From: Plumapathes pennacea
Lineage: Eukaryota; Cnidaria; Anthozoa; Antipatharia; Myriopathidae
Length of the DNA stretch: 64,000 bases
Assembly (NCBI GenBank): GCA_964036295.1
Contig: OZ038463.1
Coordinates: 17,099,069 to 17,163,068, forward strand
Direction: 5' to 3'
This document shows positions 1-11,458 of this stretch, in pieces (the stretch's first letter is position 1; each line of letters starts with the position of its first letter). Position numbers and translations under genes: made by a program. The notes beneath the pieces are model-generated. The model worked only from the letters and a program-made list of their open reading frames with translations, was not told where the DNA came from and did not search any database.

Positions 1-533
1 TATTTCCTGAAGTTCTTCAACAATACATCATTTAGTCCAAAGTAAACGTATTCCATCCCAGATTTGATTTGCGTTGGTATCTCTCTGACTGTATTTAGCA
101 ATGAGCGAGCAGTGACTGGTAAATAAGGGTGCCCGGATCTCTTTAAAAGCCTCAGGAGGCCATCCACTGCATTGTGTTTCACTTGGCACTCGTTTACCCA
201 ATTTGCCAAACCATTTTTCAACGATTCATCCTGTAGGTTTTCTGATTCATTACTAGAGACTGATGATAAGGGGGAAACATCTCTTTCTAAAGTCCTGGCA
301 CCTTCAGAATTGCTACCACTCTGGCTTTCAGAATCAGATGCGTTTAGTAGGCTGCCATCAAAACTTCTATTGTCTGCTTCAGATTCCGAACCCACTGGGC
401 CCGGAGAGCTGGTATCTTCAACCAGTGACTCACTATCACTACTGTCACTGTTACACGCATCATTTCCCATGCGATTTAATGACCGATTGGCAGCTTCCCA
501 CTTTCGCTTGTATTGTAGACGGCTTGCCTTCAT
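1..533 (-). CDS. N-terminal part of a transposon-type protein, cut by the window edge
   Basis: An open frame on the minus strand starts at an ATG at 533-531 and runs at least 177 codons to the window edge without a stop. An in-frame stop lies 21 bases upstream of the ATG. The protein opens with a basic stretch ([19 protein letters not shown]), followed by a long acidic and serine-rich linker (about residues 20-100). It then has an ordered segment with [19 protein letters not shown] and a [15 protein letters not shown] motif (about 105-150). I recall this layout (basic start, acidic spacer, short helical block ending in a conserved ARTLL-like motif) from multicopy invertebrate proteins linked to DNA transposons, but I cannot assign a superfamily. 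No catalytic residues are visible because the C-terminal part lies outside the window. It could also be a domesticated single-copy gene. Confidence 0.5.
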   Translation of the reverse strand, partial: MKASRLQYKRKWEAANRSLNRMGNDACNSDSSDSESLVEDTSSPGPVGSESEADNRSFDGSLLNASDSESQSGSNSEGARTLERDVSPLSSVSSNESENLQDESLKNGLANWVNECQVKHNAVDGLLRLLKRSGHPYLPVTARSLLNTVREIPTQIKSGMEYVYFGLNDVLLKNFRK

Positions 534-2087
534 GTTACCAGTCTGTAACTTTTATGAATGAAAAAACCTTATTTGCATTTTCCTGATTTTGAGAATACAC
601 GTTTGTTTAACTTGATAGTTATAACTTCTCTCAGCATTAAATGGGGCTACGGTAATTTTCGCTTTTTGGTGCCAAGTACAGTAGGATTGTACATTTTAGA
701 TATGTTACGCTGTGGTTCCTTGTCTGGGAAATAATGCAGAAGCATTTGGACTCGTTGTGTGACTTGGGACTAAATAACCGCAAAGTAATATACAATCGTG
801 ATATACATTGCAAGCAATAACTAGCCAACAGCATTCGAAAATGACAGGTTAATAGTTACCAAATTACTGTGCAGCATTGTTCGATCGACGTTGCAGCCAG
901 AAAGGCAGATTAGACAAGTTGCAATAAACAAAAACGTTTTGCCACGAAAATTAGAAAAATGGTACTGTGCCGTACAAATGGATAAATGAAACGAATTGAA
1001 AGCTTTGTATGAATTAGAAAGATAAGCAAATTATAACCAATAGACTAATTAGCAAAGGTCACCAGGATCAAATGTAAATTAAAGTAAAATCTTACCTTTA
1101 TAGAAATATAGAGATTGACCCTTGGTCCGGCTTGACTTGACTTGACTTGACTTGACTTGACTTGACCTGACTTGACTTGCACAAGAGGAGATGCTGGCAG
1201 CTAGTATAGCTACTATGACTACTACTCAAAGTGATGAATATTGAACAATCTGGTGCTGTTTTATGACTACAGGAAGTCATAAACGTGCCACCTTTGGTTG
1301 ATGTAATATCCTCTGACTAAACATAAAAGAATGAAAAATAACCACGCCAGGATTCCATAGCGCTAGAGTCAGCAGTGAGGGAGGAAATGAATCCTACGAT
1401 ATATACAAATAAGGACTTACAGCAAGTAGAAATTTGTTTTCTCCATTCCGCCCAGCTTCCGGTATAGCATATTGAGTCACCAAATACAGAGGAATTGCCT
1501 TTGTGTACAGTACTTGAAACTAGAACGAATGAAGCTTCTTTATTTCCAATGAAATGCACGAATTATAGACGCCAATTAACGACTCTTCGTGTTTTCCTGA
1601 CTGATGGCAGAAGTGAAAAAATCTCAAAATGGAGGGCTTTGTCCCTGTGCACGACATAACATACACTCCCATGACTATATAATGGACGATCCAACGTGGG
1701 TTTCTTGAGTAAACATTCTTTTATTTTTCTCTCCAGGAAAACCCCATGATATTTCAAAATCTTGTGTCTTCTCGCGACTGGGAAACGCCGCTATGAATCT
1801 GCCAAGGCCCATTTTATTTTTGCCACGCTGAGAAGTCTGGCACGTTTGGAGCAACAACTACCTCCGGTGTCTACAGAGACATTAGCAGCGGGGTTGCTAG
1901 TAGACGTCAGTTACTCCATTGTTTTTTAGGTGTGAGCTTAGCATATTTATGTGATGAGTATTCACACTGCAGGCATACAATTATTAAAAGCAACTCATCT
2001 AGTCTGGGGCTTGGTAATCTGTTATTGTATGACGTTAATTGCTTGGAGATGTGAATTTTCAATATTCATACAAGGAATTTTGCTTCT
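534..2087. other. Non-coding stretch, no gene recognised
   Basis: AT-rich sequence with only short open frames that lack recognisable domains or credible exon borders. The one distinct item is the TTGAC microsatellite listed separately. Confidence 0.5.
1131..1179. repeat. (CTTGA)n pentanucleotide microsatellite
   Basis: About ten tandem CTTGA units with one T-to-C variant. The short minus-strand frame across it (a repeating Lys-Ser-Ser-Gln-Val pattern) is a by-product. Confidence 0.9.
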
Positions 2088-2556
2088 GCGTTAACGTTGC
2101 AGCTCAATGACGTTAAAAAATTCAGCAAGTAACGTTTTTTTTTGTAGGTGACTTTAAAACGTTGCTGTTATTCGTAAAAAGAACGTCGGCGCAACGTTTT
2201 CTTTAGGTAATCTTTAACGTTGCAGCCTGACGTTAAAGGAACGTCAGCACATAACGTTTTCTGGAAGGAACTTTAAAACGTTGTTATCTTTCGTAAAAAG
2301 AACGTCGGCACAACGTTTTCTATAGGTAATCTATAACGTTGCCGATTGACGTTAAAAGAACGTCAGCAAATAACGTTTTCTGTAGGTAATTTTAAAACGT
2401 TACAACTTCAACGTTCCTGCAACGTTTATTAAACGTCGATACCTAACGTTGTCCAGAGATGCCTAAGCAACATTGTGATCTGACGTGACTACAACGTTCT
2501 TGAAACGTTAAAAGTGACGTAACCAATCCACAACCTTGGTACAACGTTGTATGAAC
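2088..2556. repeat. AACGTT-rich tandem array
   Basis: The palindrome AACGTT, or a near variant such as AACGTC or GACGTT, recurs every 15-30 bases. Longer blocks repeat with about 61-62 bp spacing (AACGTTTTCTNTAGGTAATC followed by GACGTTAAAAGAACGTC), suggesting a dimer of about 123 bp. The array runs directly into the broken end of the endoglycoceramidase-like exon at 2577. This is either a small satellite or the subterminal repeats of a DNA transposon. Confidence 0.7.
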
Positions 2557-2576
2557 GTTTGTGTTAGCGGGGGTAG

Positions 2577-2819
2577 CACGTTTAGCCCGAGTGACTTCAA
2601 CAGTTTCATGTCTTCGATAGAAAACGTACCCACGTCAAAGCCCTCTGTCTTCGGGTGCCAAGGGAATTCCTTCACCACCACATTCGTTCCATGGAAAAAC
2701 ATCTCGCGACCCATTACGTCCACAAACCTCTGGTTTTCAGGATTTACGGAGATTGGCAACAATGTTCCATTAGATCCGATGGCAAGCGAGAAGCACAGGA
2801 GGACTGCTAGAAACAACAT
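2577..2819 (-). pseudogene. First exon of an endoglycoceramidase-like glycoside hydrolase (GH5), truncated
   Basis: The 81 codons begin with a clear signal peptide (MLFLAVLLCFSLAIGS). They continue as a secreted GH5 endoglycoceramidase N-terminus: a FVDVMGREMFFHGTNVVVKE block (the conserved 'GR..FHGVN' start of the barrel), then IEDMKLLKSLGLNV, which in the family leads into an IRLGVMW segment. These enzymes release the oligosaccharide from glycosphingolipids. Here the similarity stops exactly after LGLNV, and the next bases belong to the AACGTT array. A weak donor (AAC|GTGCTA) could end a genuine exon here. However, I see no later exon toward the left with the catalytic glutamates, so I favour a truncated gene fragment. 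The start is set by the signal peptide. Confidence 0.65.
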
Positions 2820-2985
2820 GGCTACGACAGGATAGTGAAACGACCAGAGTCACGCTAAAATCACAAGATCAGCATGGTAAAACATTAACTCGGTCACACC
2901 ACAGGCACCCAACTCGGTTGGATGTCAGAAGAGAAATTTTTAAAAACATAATTCTACTTCACTCAGCTTGCTCTTTGACGTGTCA

Positions 2986-4125
2986 ACCTCGTTCCCAGGG
3001 CCATCCGCGGCAGAAGCTCCCGACCAATGACCCTGGTACAGGCTGCAAAATGTACAAGATTCTTGTACATTTCCCCGCTTGGTATCATGGGAAGGTATCT
3101 GATTTTTTTTTTTTTTTTTTCAAAATGGCGGTTTACAATTTCCTGCGTTCTCTGAACTTTTCGGTTCAGGAGTCAGACATATCTGTAAATTTCAAAGTGG
3201 GCCAAGTGCGGGCATTAGAAGCCGTTTATCTGGAGAAGGATGTCCTTGGTGTTCTACCAACAGGATACGGGAGATCGTTAATTTTCCGGTTGATTCCCAA
3301 TTTGATTGCTTTCAAAAAGCACACTGGAATCACCGTAGTGAATAAACAAACAAACATAAATTAACTCATAAATTATTTATTCATGATGTTATGATACCTG
3401 AACCATATTTTACAAACATGGAAGTAAATTAAGTGAAGGTATTTACAATTGCTACCAGGGTGAAGAGAAGGGTCATCCAATAGCAGTTGGTCATCCCAGA
3501 AATGAGAAACACTGCATTTGCAAACGAAAACACTTTTCTTTGCGGACAATCGAAAGTCGCTGTGATATGTCAACAAATCAAGCAACATTGACTCGCAGCT
3601 GATTTCGCACCAAGCGGTATGTGACGCGACTGTAAACTCTGCCCAAATTCGCTGCCGTTTTTATGATTATCGACTCTTATCATTGCAATCTAACTTTCAA
3701 ACATGCTTTTGTAACAGTGTGCAAGGTTTTGAATTGGACTTGAACGGCACTCGCATATGTAAACAGCTTTATTCTCAAAATTACATAAGATGTCGACAAA
3801 CTCACTTGACTCGTCGCTGAAATCATCAGTTCGCGGTCAATTTCCGATTCTTCACCGAAGGATAATTCTTCCACGGCACTATCCAGACCACTAACATTAT
3901 CAGATCCCGGTACTAAAGCCAAACCTTATCAAAATTTAGGATATCGACAATCTTTATCACGCAAAATATGTCGTGCTGTCGCGGAACAACACAACACAAC
4001 ACAACACACCAATCATAAACAATATTTTATTGAGCAGATCGGACCAATCACAGCGCGTGGTAGTTCGGCCTGTACCAGGGTCATTGGTCGGGAGCTTCTG
4101 CCGCGGATGGCCCTGGGAACGAGGT
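2986..4125. mobile_element. 1.1-kb segment bounded by ~58-bp inverted repeats
   Basis: The segment from about 2986 to 3043 (CTCGTTCCCAGGGCCATCC onward, ending CCCTGGTACAGGC) recurs in inverted orientation at about 4068-4125, nearly identical over its length. A related start (CCCAGGGCCATCCGCG) also occurs near 8998, so this is a dispersed family. The interior holds the RecQ-like fragment. No transposase is visible. The bounding repeats could be true termini or two separate MITE copies in opposite orientation. Confidence 0.55.
3125..3343 (+). pseudogene. RecQ-like DNA helicase, N-terminal ATP-binding fragment
   Basis: The frame from ATG 3125 has a helicase pattern: a region leading to KVGQVRALEAVYLEKDVLGV (the Q-motif-like F..GQ..A segment), then LPTGYGRSLIFRLIPNL, which corresponds to helicase motif I (Walker A). 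The expected lysine of G-K-S/T is arginine here (GYGRS), which should impair ATP hydrolysis. The frame loses similarity after about residue 70, and no DEAH box follows in any frame nearby. RecQ-like helicases are multicopy and often decayed in cnidarian genomes. It sits inside the inverted-repeat segment 2986-4125, so transposition is a plausible origin. It could instead be a single first exon with the rest missing. Confidence 0.55.
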
Positions 4126-6460
4126 TGTTGACGTGTGCTTTTATTCCTTGTGTCAGTTCCGGGTTGATCGATTTGAGCGATTTTTCATCTGACAACTCCA
4201 ACTGATGCCTCTGGTCACAACCTTCGCAGGACGAGTGGCGGAATATAGGTTGCGTTCACTCGCTTCACATTTTGGTGGGACTTTCTGCTAAGATGTAAAA
4301 TCCCATCTCTATTCAGGCCGACGACTACATTTCTTTCCTTCTTATCCTTGTTCTTCTACTTTGTCACCTTCATTTGTTTCCTTCTTGTCTTTTTTTTTCT
4401 TTTTTCCTCTTTCTTCTCTCTCGTTCTTTTTCTTGTCTCTTATCCTCACACAGTTTATTTTACTTTCTTTTCTGTCGCACTCAGGTACCTCTATTTGTGT
4501 TTTCTAAGATTTTCGGTCGGATTTTCACACCGATCCAACCCCACTGCCCGGCGGATATTTCACAGGCCGCAAAACAATCCCCGACCCCCACCCTGACCGT
4601 TTGCAGGCTGGGACGACAATCAATGTGATTTGAAATCAGCTCAGTGAAGGTTGAGTTGGACTGTACACACAGCTGTTAGAACCACAAAGAAAGTCGAGAA
4701 ATGAATCTCCACATAGCAAACCGGTTCAGAGAAAATGAACAAATTGCAACACAGGATTCCACTTGATTTTTAATAACAATTTCCAATTTCCAATTCAGTT
4801 CACGTGTGAAAGACCGGCAGAGAAGTGACTATACTGAGACTATACGACTATCACCTTCGCTGAACTTTGGCACGAGTACGGACATATTTTGTGTGAACTG
4901 GCTGCCTATAAACCAGAGTTTTCATTACTGACCTCCACAAGCAGGCTTGTTTACAATTTGCACGGATCAGTGGCCTCACGAGAAAACTACTTCGGTCCTT
5001 ATCTGTTTAATGTGAACGGAGGCCAGCCTCTTCTGAGATAATTAAGCGGAACAGCAAAACCAACATACCTGTAAAGTATCCCGGCGGCGGCTTTTCTGGG
5101 CTTTTCTGGTGTGACATCAAGTTGATCGTTGCTACATGTGCTTAGCTGAAAGACCAAATCGCGGGAGCAATCCAAGTAAAGCTTCATTTAGCCTTACCTC
5201 TTCTTGGCTTTCGAAACAAAGAATTGGAAACTCCTTTCCTCATATCTTTCACTGTTCGCCTGCGGAAATCCGCGCTTACACTGATTTCCAGCATGCACTA
5301 CAGCTTCAGGGATCACATGACACAGAATTAGTGCATTCACTTCCGGGCGGGCCGGTTTTTCCGTCCCTTGTTGACATGGAAAAGTACTTGATAAATCGCT
5401 GGTTTTGGTTGCCGAAATGAAAAACCAATTAGTCAAAGGAATGGCAAAATAAGTAAACTGGTTAAACACAACTAGTAAAGGATTCTCTTGACTTTCGGCG
5501 CAAAACGTAGCTGCGCTATGCCACGGCGTGATGTGACGTGGCGTTATGTGCTGTGCTGTGCTCGTCTCTGTTCTATGTTATCCTCTTGATCAAGTTTGTG
5601 TGCTTTCTGGTCCCTACACTGTTTCAGTCTAATCACTCACCATCGCTTATAAAGGTAGATCACAAACACCAAATCGTCCCTGAAACATGCCAATCTGTGC
5701 GCTGTTGGCATGTGGATAATAAACGCGAGCACATCGTCGATGAAGGTGTTGAACGCCTAAAGGAATGCAAGAGAATAGGACATCAAACTGGTCATCAGCA
5801 TTACCTAAAACTTCCTGGCCGAACTGTCCAATTCTCCACAACATCATCCTTGCCTCCCAACTACACAAATTCTTCTTTAGCAACTACAGCATGTCCACTC
5901 GATCATTTACATAATCTTACAGTGTAATCTTTCCTCGGTTATAATATAATAATAAGCTTAATAATGATACTATCTTTTAGCCAGGGGACTCACGTCACAA
6001 TATGTGATTTTCAGTGCGGCCTCACCTTATACATAAAAGCCCGCCAAGGAAGGTGCGCCACAGACTTCATCTGAAAATCAATCAATCAATTAACTACTAT
6101 GTCAATTGTTCCACGTTCTCTGGAAATAAACCTCAGAGACCAGGATAATCCGCAATCAATCATACATAAAGTTATATCTTAATCAATTGATCAGGCAGTC
6201 GGCAAAGCGATCATTACACGAGACTGGAACGAACTCGGTACGGAGTCATTACACGAGACTGGTATGGAGAACACGTTCCAGAATAACTTTCGATATTCCA
6301 GAATGATAAAATTTGGTTAAGAACAAGTACTACGACTTGATTTATTGCTGAATCACAAACTTTCTGTTCATTTCTTTATCGATGTGCATATTTTTAACCG
6401 AGTCCTAAATGTATTCAGCACACATTTTTTATCGCAAATTTATCCAACACTGCCGAGTCA
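4126..6460. other. Non-coding stretch, no gene recognised
   Basis: Contains a pyrimidine-rich tract (about 4330-4480) and anonymous sequence. A 129-codon plus frame at 5538-5927 overlaps a 78-codon minus frame; neither shows a domain, biased composition or convincing splice context. A LINE-tail-like AATCAATCAATC run occurs near 6080. Confidence 0.4.
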
Positions 6461-6600
6461 AGTTACCTGAATGGATCTGCGATCGCAGAGCCAAAATACC
6501 GCTGGCCAAGTCAAATTACTTGAATGGAATGTGGGACCGCTTCAGATTTTGATCGAAAGTTTCGAATACTCTGCTAAGTCAAGTTACCATTACAGTTACT
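6461..6600 (-). repeat. GCGATCGC-containing ~70-bp repeat, two degenerate copies
   Basis: The block CTGAATGGATCTGCGATCGC, followed by AGAGCCAAAATACCGCTGGCCAAGT, is the reverse complement of the tandem copies at 18207-18410. A second, more degenerate unit follows at about 6505-6600. Confidence 0.65.
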
Positions 6601-6830
6601 AAAAAATAAAAGAAACAGAAATAAGACAGTCAATCAACCTTTATTGTCATAGTTTCAGAATGACTGGAAGAAACCCTTGATGATGCAGACTGACACGTAG
6701 AAAAACTATAATACCCCAAAATGGCCCCACACCACGTTTGATTTACTAGTTTGAGAACTAGATTTCTACTATAAACCGCACACGTCAGTTAACACTGTAG
6801 TTCTAGAGGACTTCTTCAGTTGAGATGTTA

Positions 6831-7031
6831 ACCCTTCACTCCGAAGTTCAAAATTCAGATTCTCTTAACTTCTTAAGAGTAAAATGTACGGGTAATGTAG
6901 TGAGAGTTGATAGTTTAATCCGCTCTCATCTTAGCAAGGTATCAAATACCAAGTTCTCACTACTGTATCATGTTTCTGGTGAAAAACTGAAGGAGAACAT
7001 CGAAGTGGATCACTACTGGGAGTGAAAGGCT
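6831..7031. mobile_element. ~200-bp MITE of the TTAACCCTTTCACTCC family
   Basis: Imperfect terminal inverted repeats ACCCTTCACTCC ... GGGAGTGAAAGGCT, flanked by TA. Other copies or partial copies lie at 8580-8790, 18080-18200, 20570-20700 (inverted), 56614-56818, 59290-59450 and 59920-60100. TA flanks suggest mobilisation by a Tc1/mariner-type transposase, which is an inference. Confidence 0.65.
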
Positions 7032-7635
7032 TAAGACAAACTTTGTTTTCCAAATTATCCAGAGACCGCAGATTAAAATGTCGCATTAAGATTACTCTAC
7101 AACCGAATCATTTAAATACTAGCCAGTGTGCTAAATCATGTAAACAGACCAAAGGCCCGGCAATTTCCAGCAATAACAGAGACAGCAATATTTTAGTTAT
7201 AATCTGTTCTCAATGCCACAGTGGAACTACATGAAACAGAAGGGATACATTGACTGATAACACCTTGAACGTCATTTCCAATCTACAAAACGATCATAAC
7301 AAACTATCAGAACTAAATATACTTTACATTCCTTCTTCTCCACGTACTGGCGAGTTGCAATTAACATGTTTCCGTTCGATGCCAAATCCTTTTCTCTGTC
7401 CATTTGTCCAATGTCGGTCGAAAGAAGTGCGTTACAGGACATAACAGCCACAGATATATGCTGTGATACAATCTTTCTTTGGCTACAATCACCCAGCATC
7501 GCGTTGGTCGTGGCAGAGTTCCGACTCAGTTGAAAATGAGGAGGCGTTTGCTTTGTGAATTGGTTTATATCAACTGTCACAAGATCTTGCGGTATTCTTT
7601 TAAGTAAGCGGCTTCCGGCCCTTTTATTCTTATTT

Positions 7636-8850
7636 TTGCTTGTGACGACACAAGCTTTAAATTGGAACGATTTTTATTGCTCGCGGGCGTGGCCCGTCGA
7701 GCTTAAAATCACACGGCGTGTCTTTATCGTCATGTTAGTTTTTTTCTGGGTTACGAATCTGCACACCATGATTGGTTCAGATTATCACGTGATATGCAAT
7801 GACGTAATTGACTTCGTTAAACAACTCGATTGTGGCCAGTGAATTACTCGGTAATTGTGTGTAAAAGTTAACTGCATTTAATCCAAACTCCACCGTTTGC
7901 GGTTTGTGGAACACGCACTGATAAACTGGATGTTAGGGAACAATTTTGGCTTGCGTTCTTTAGTTCACCGCGGAAGCTTCCAGAATAGCCGTAAACAGAT
8001 GTTTGATCAGATACCGCTGGGGGATTGCAAAATATATCTCAGTCGCCGCTAAATATTTAGTCCCGACGAAACTTTCTGTGGCGACACGAAATAGTTCTGG
8101 GAAGGAAACAAGCCGAAAACGGAAACCAAAGCTGCGATGAGCTTTAGCGCAAAACAATGGCGATTTATGCTTTACTCTGCCGACATGACATCTGTTGCCT
8201 CATAAAATTCTTCTGCTTATCGTACATTGCCTGTTGAAATGTTTCTTTCATTCGATCATGTAGCCTTTGTTTCGCAATGGTCATTGTATACCAGAAATGA
8301 AAAATACACCGAAATAGTCCTGAGTATTAAGTTTGCAGTCGCAAATGGACTGAACACACTGTGAACAAAACCGCAATAATATTGTAAACATCTCTCGTGT
8401 GACATTCCTCGCATTCAATTTTATATTTGTTACAGAGCACGAATACTCGAAAGCCTAATAGAAGTGAAACGCATTCAGTTAAAAAACAAGACAGACTAGT
8501 ATTGAAGCGAAGGCTGGATTAATCGTGGCCTCTGATTAGAATTAAGTGTTCGAGGTCAAACTGTCAAAGATTACGCATTACTCAGATTTACTCGGTGGGT
8601 AACCGTTTCGCTTCTAAGCTCAAAATGCAGAGTCGCTCAACCTTTAAGAACCAAGTGTATGAGTGTTGTAATGATAAATTTATAGTTTAATCAGGTTTCA
8701 TTTAAGCAAGGCGTCAAAAGCCAAGTTCTCTATACTGTGAGAAACTGGAAGTCTCCCGGAAATTCCGCTCTTGTCCTTGCTTTCCATTTTAGTTTATTCT
8801 GCTCTCGACCCAACTAACGCCGCGAGCTCACTGGCAACGCCAGTCTAGTT
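7636..8850 (+). mobile_element. Helitron-like non-autonomous unit, copy 1
   Basis: Shares its order of blocks with 20473-22512 (inverted) and 57840-59550: a segment with CTGGGTTACGAAT and TGATTGGTTCA, a block with TTTAGTCCCGACGAAAC and CTGTGGCGACACGAAATA, a block with CATTCGATCATGTAGCC, and an end with CGCGAGCTCACTGGC. The right end is a short hairpin (ACTGGC-AAC-GCCAGT) directly followed by CTAG and then T. That resembles the 3' end of Helitron/Helentron elements. No helicase gene is present in the unit. Confidence 0.5.
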
Positions 8851-8957
8851 TTTTTTTTATCCCCGAACGAAGTGAGGGAAATAATCACGACGCTAATGCA
8901 GCAAAATCGTATCATTTGAAGACTCCAAGCGTGTCGCCATCTCGAAATTTAATGTTC

Positions 8958-8983
8958 GTGTGTGTGTGTGTGTGTGTGTGTGG
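8958..8983. repeat. (GT)n microsatellite
   Basis: Thirteen or so uninterrupted GT dinucleotides. Confidence 0.9.
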
Positions 8984-10250
8984 GGTACGACTCGTCCCCA
9001 GGGCCATCCGCGTCGAGCGACCACTGCGAGGTTACATCGGCAGCTTAACTGTAAACCGCCATTTTCTTAGTGACATGCGGTAGCTGTAAGAGTACGAACG
9101 GAAGTGATTTTGTACAATAAGATGCAGATACAAGGCCAAGCAATTCGACGGACGGCTGTAATTTGCCCGGATATTTTGCCGGTGTATGGGAGGCAAGCTT
9201 ACTAGCCGTGAAACGGATTCTTAAAGGCACAACTGGTCGACCTGAACACAATCCCAGACGCCAGTACTGTGTTAAAACGCAGACACTTCTTCAGAAAGAA
9301 ATAGCAAAATACAGTTGGTGGAAATCGAACAATCATCGTGGCAAATTTCACCTTTTACAATAACAGGAATGTAGTTTTCAGAATCCAAGTTTGACAAGAT
9401 GACGACACACAATACAATGGAAAGTGGAATTTTCGTACTGTATAAGGCTGCTCTATACAGTGTACTTTGAAATCATTGAAGACGTAAACAATGGTGTTTT
9501 GGGTTTTGTTTCCTTTGCTGGAAAAGAGCTAAAGCTATGGCTTTCAGGAACCGGTGAGTTTTGAAAATTTACATCAATTAACGTACAACGCTTTTGTTAA
9601 ATGACGGTCGTGTTATCATTATGGTATTTCAACAATTGCCGTATATTTTGTCGTTTGATGCCCCGGGAACTGTGATGAAGGCCAAGTAGGATTATACTGT
9701 GATCTTTTCGCTAGTTTTCAAAGCTATTTCAGAGTGCCTTCGTGCAAGATTGTGTCATCCGATTCCTGACATATTTGCATAATTTCACTGACAGTCTGAC
9801 ACATGCTGTGAAGTTTTGTCGCCGCGTTTGTTGGCACACTGTATTCAAGGATAAAATGTAACCGGGTTAAAATGCTTTTGCTTTTTGAAGGCTATTAAAG
9901 TAGAAAATATCCGGCCACTGCTTTCCAAATTAAACAATTACAGTCTATTGTATATTATTGTCTACTAGCGGGACCCCGTAAGATACTCGCTCAACACAAT
10001 CGAACTTTGTATTATTTAGTGACCGGGTTTGCTCGCTCAATACAATCGGACCTTGTATTATTTAGTGACTTGATTTCTTTTTCCTGTCAAAGATTTTAAA
10101 ATCGTCAAACGCAGTTTGAAAAGTTGTTGTGTTCAAAATTGAATACCTGCCAAAATTCACACGGTCCCGAGACTTCGAAAGCGTGTAAACAAGCGACTCG
10201 CTTTGACGGCTCTAAATTATGTCACACTCGAAGAAGCGTATTAAACTTAT

Positions 10251-10284
<34 letters not shown>

Positions 10285-10600
10285 CATTCGGTGTCCAAGA
10301 TCGACTTTGCTTGGCTTTCAAGCCTCGGGAGTATTCTGTAGTTGCGTGTAAATGTTGTCTCAGCGAATTTTGAAGTTCAGCTTAGTGTCTACGAAAATTG
10401 CAGACTGTGCACGTTGTCTGAACTAAACCAGACTGCCGTGCGAAAAAGATTTTTTTTAGCGGCCGACTGGTGACGTCGCTACACAGCCGTGGTTTGCAAA
10501 AAAATTTTTAAATAATCTCCGAACCGAAAATAAACAAGAATCCCGCTTTCCGAAAACCCACTACTGAGCGAGGGGATATCTGCGATTATCGTATTTCTAG
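8984..10600. other. Non-coding stretch with small repeats
   Basis: Contains a diverged CCCAGGGCCATCCGCG terminus near 8998, a ~43-bp direct duplication at about 9985-10067 (ACAATCGRACYTTGTATTAT repeated), and an A homopolymer at 10256-10284. No gene recognised. Confidence 0.5.
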
Positions 10601-10979
10601 TTTTTCTGGGTTAGACAGATGCATGCGGTGATTGGTTCATATTATCATGTGATTTGTGATGACGTTGTGATCAAGTGACTTGGCGGGCGAGCAGTTTCGC
10701 CATTTTGAAGACAGCAAGTTGCTTGCCTTAGTTGGCTCTGTGGATTATTTTATGGACCGCTCATCTTACTTACAAACGCATACGCCAGCTGCGGTAGACC
10801 CATACTAAATTTCATTGAGCGGTTTTGGCTTGGGTCGGTCCGTTCAGCCTCAAAAGCCATATTGAAATCCATGAAAGCAAATGCAATGAACTTATCAATG
10901 AACTACATAACTATGCACAACTGAACAGAAATGTACGAAGAATCTGATATCCAGAACCTGGAGAACTTGAAGGAACAAG

Positions 10980-11231
10980 GTGAACGAAGGCGCTCGAGAT
11001 ACAAAGACGAGAACCTGTGTAAAGACGGCGATTCTTGACAAGCGCTTGATAGCGGATTATATGGAACTGTTTAGTATGAGGGTGAACTTGAAGGTACTTT
11101 GTTTTCTTTTACTTTGTATTATTCTTGCTGATACAAGTAAAGCGTCAGAAAATCTGACTTTTGTTTGGAATCAAAATTTCACTCTGCGTGCATTTATGTT
11201 GTTGTTGCGACATTTTGGCTCGGTGCCATGA
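10980..11231 (+). CDS. Hypothetical small secreted-type protein, left arm
   Basis: An 83-codon frame whose middle is a hydrophobic stretch (LKVLCFLLLCIILADTSKA) resembling a signal peptide or single membrane segment, preceded by internal ATGs at a more natural distance. The mature part would be only about 25 residues. The right arm has the same sequence on the opposite strand (17052-16867) starting at an inner methionine. Conservation between arms reflects recent duplication and is not evidence of coding function. I do not recognise it. Confidence 0.2.
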   Translation: MNEGARDTKTRTCVKTAILDKRLIADYMELFSMRVNLKVLCFLLLCIILADTSKASENLTFVWNQNFTLRAFMLLLRHFGSVP

Positions 11232-11458
11232 AGGTCAAACAATCAGTGGAACAGATGGCGTTATTATTTGAAAATTGGGAAATGGCTGAGGAAAAAGTGA
11301 CCGTTGGTAGATCTTGCTTCGCTCAGTTTTATTGTATTCCCACAAATGTTTATGTGAAAGAAAACCGAAGTCCTCCAAGACGAAGTCGTGAGCCAAGCCA
11401 CGTACCATTGAATTACCTTTCACGCATTTTGAACAAGAGTAGAAAAGCAGGCGACTAA
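11165..11458 (+). CDS. Hypothetical 97-aa frame preserved in both palindrome arms
   Basis: The frame overlaps the preceding one in another phase and has an equally long partner at 16933-16640 with very few differences. Its C-terminal third is basic (ENRSPPRRSREPSH). No domain recognised. It may be chance, because the two arms are too similar for selection to be judged. Confidence 0.15.
   Translation: MESKFHSACIYVVVATFWLGAMKVKQSVEQMALLFENWEMAEEKVTVGRSCFAQFYCIPTNVYVKENRSPPRRSREPSHVPLNYLSRILNKSRKAGD

Noticed and set aside
5538-5927. 129-codon plus frame as a gene
   Set aside because: No domain, an overlapping minus frame of similar quality, and no splice or promoter context.
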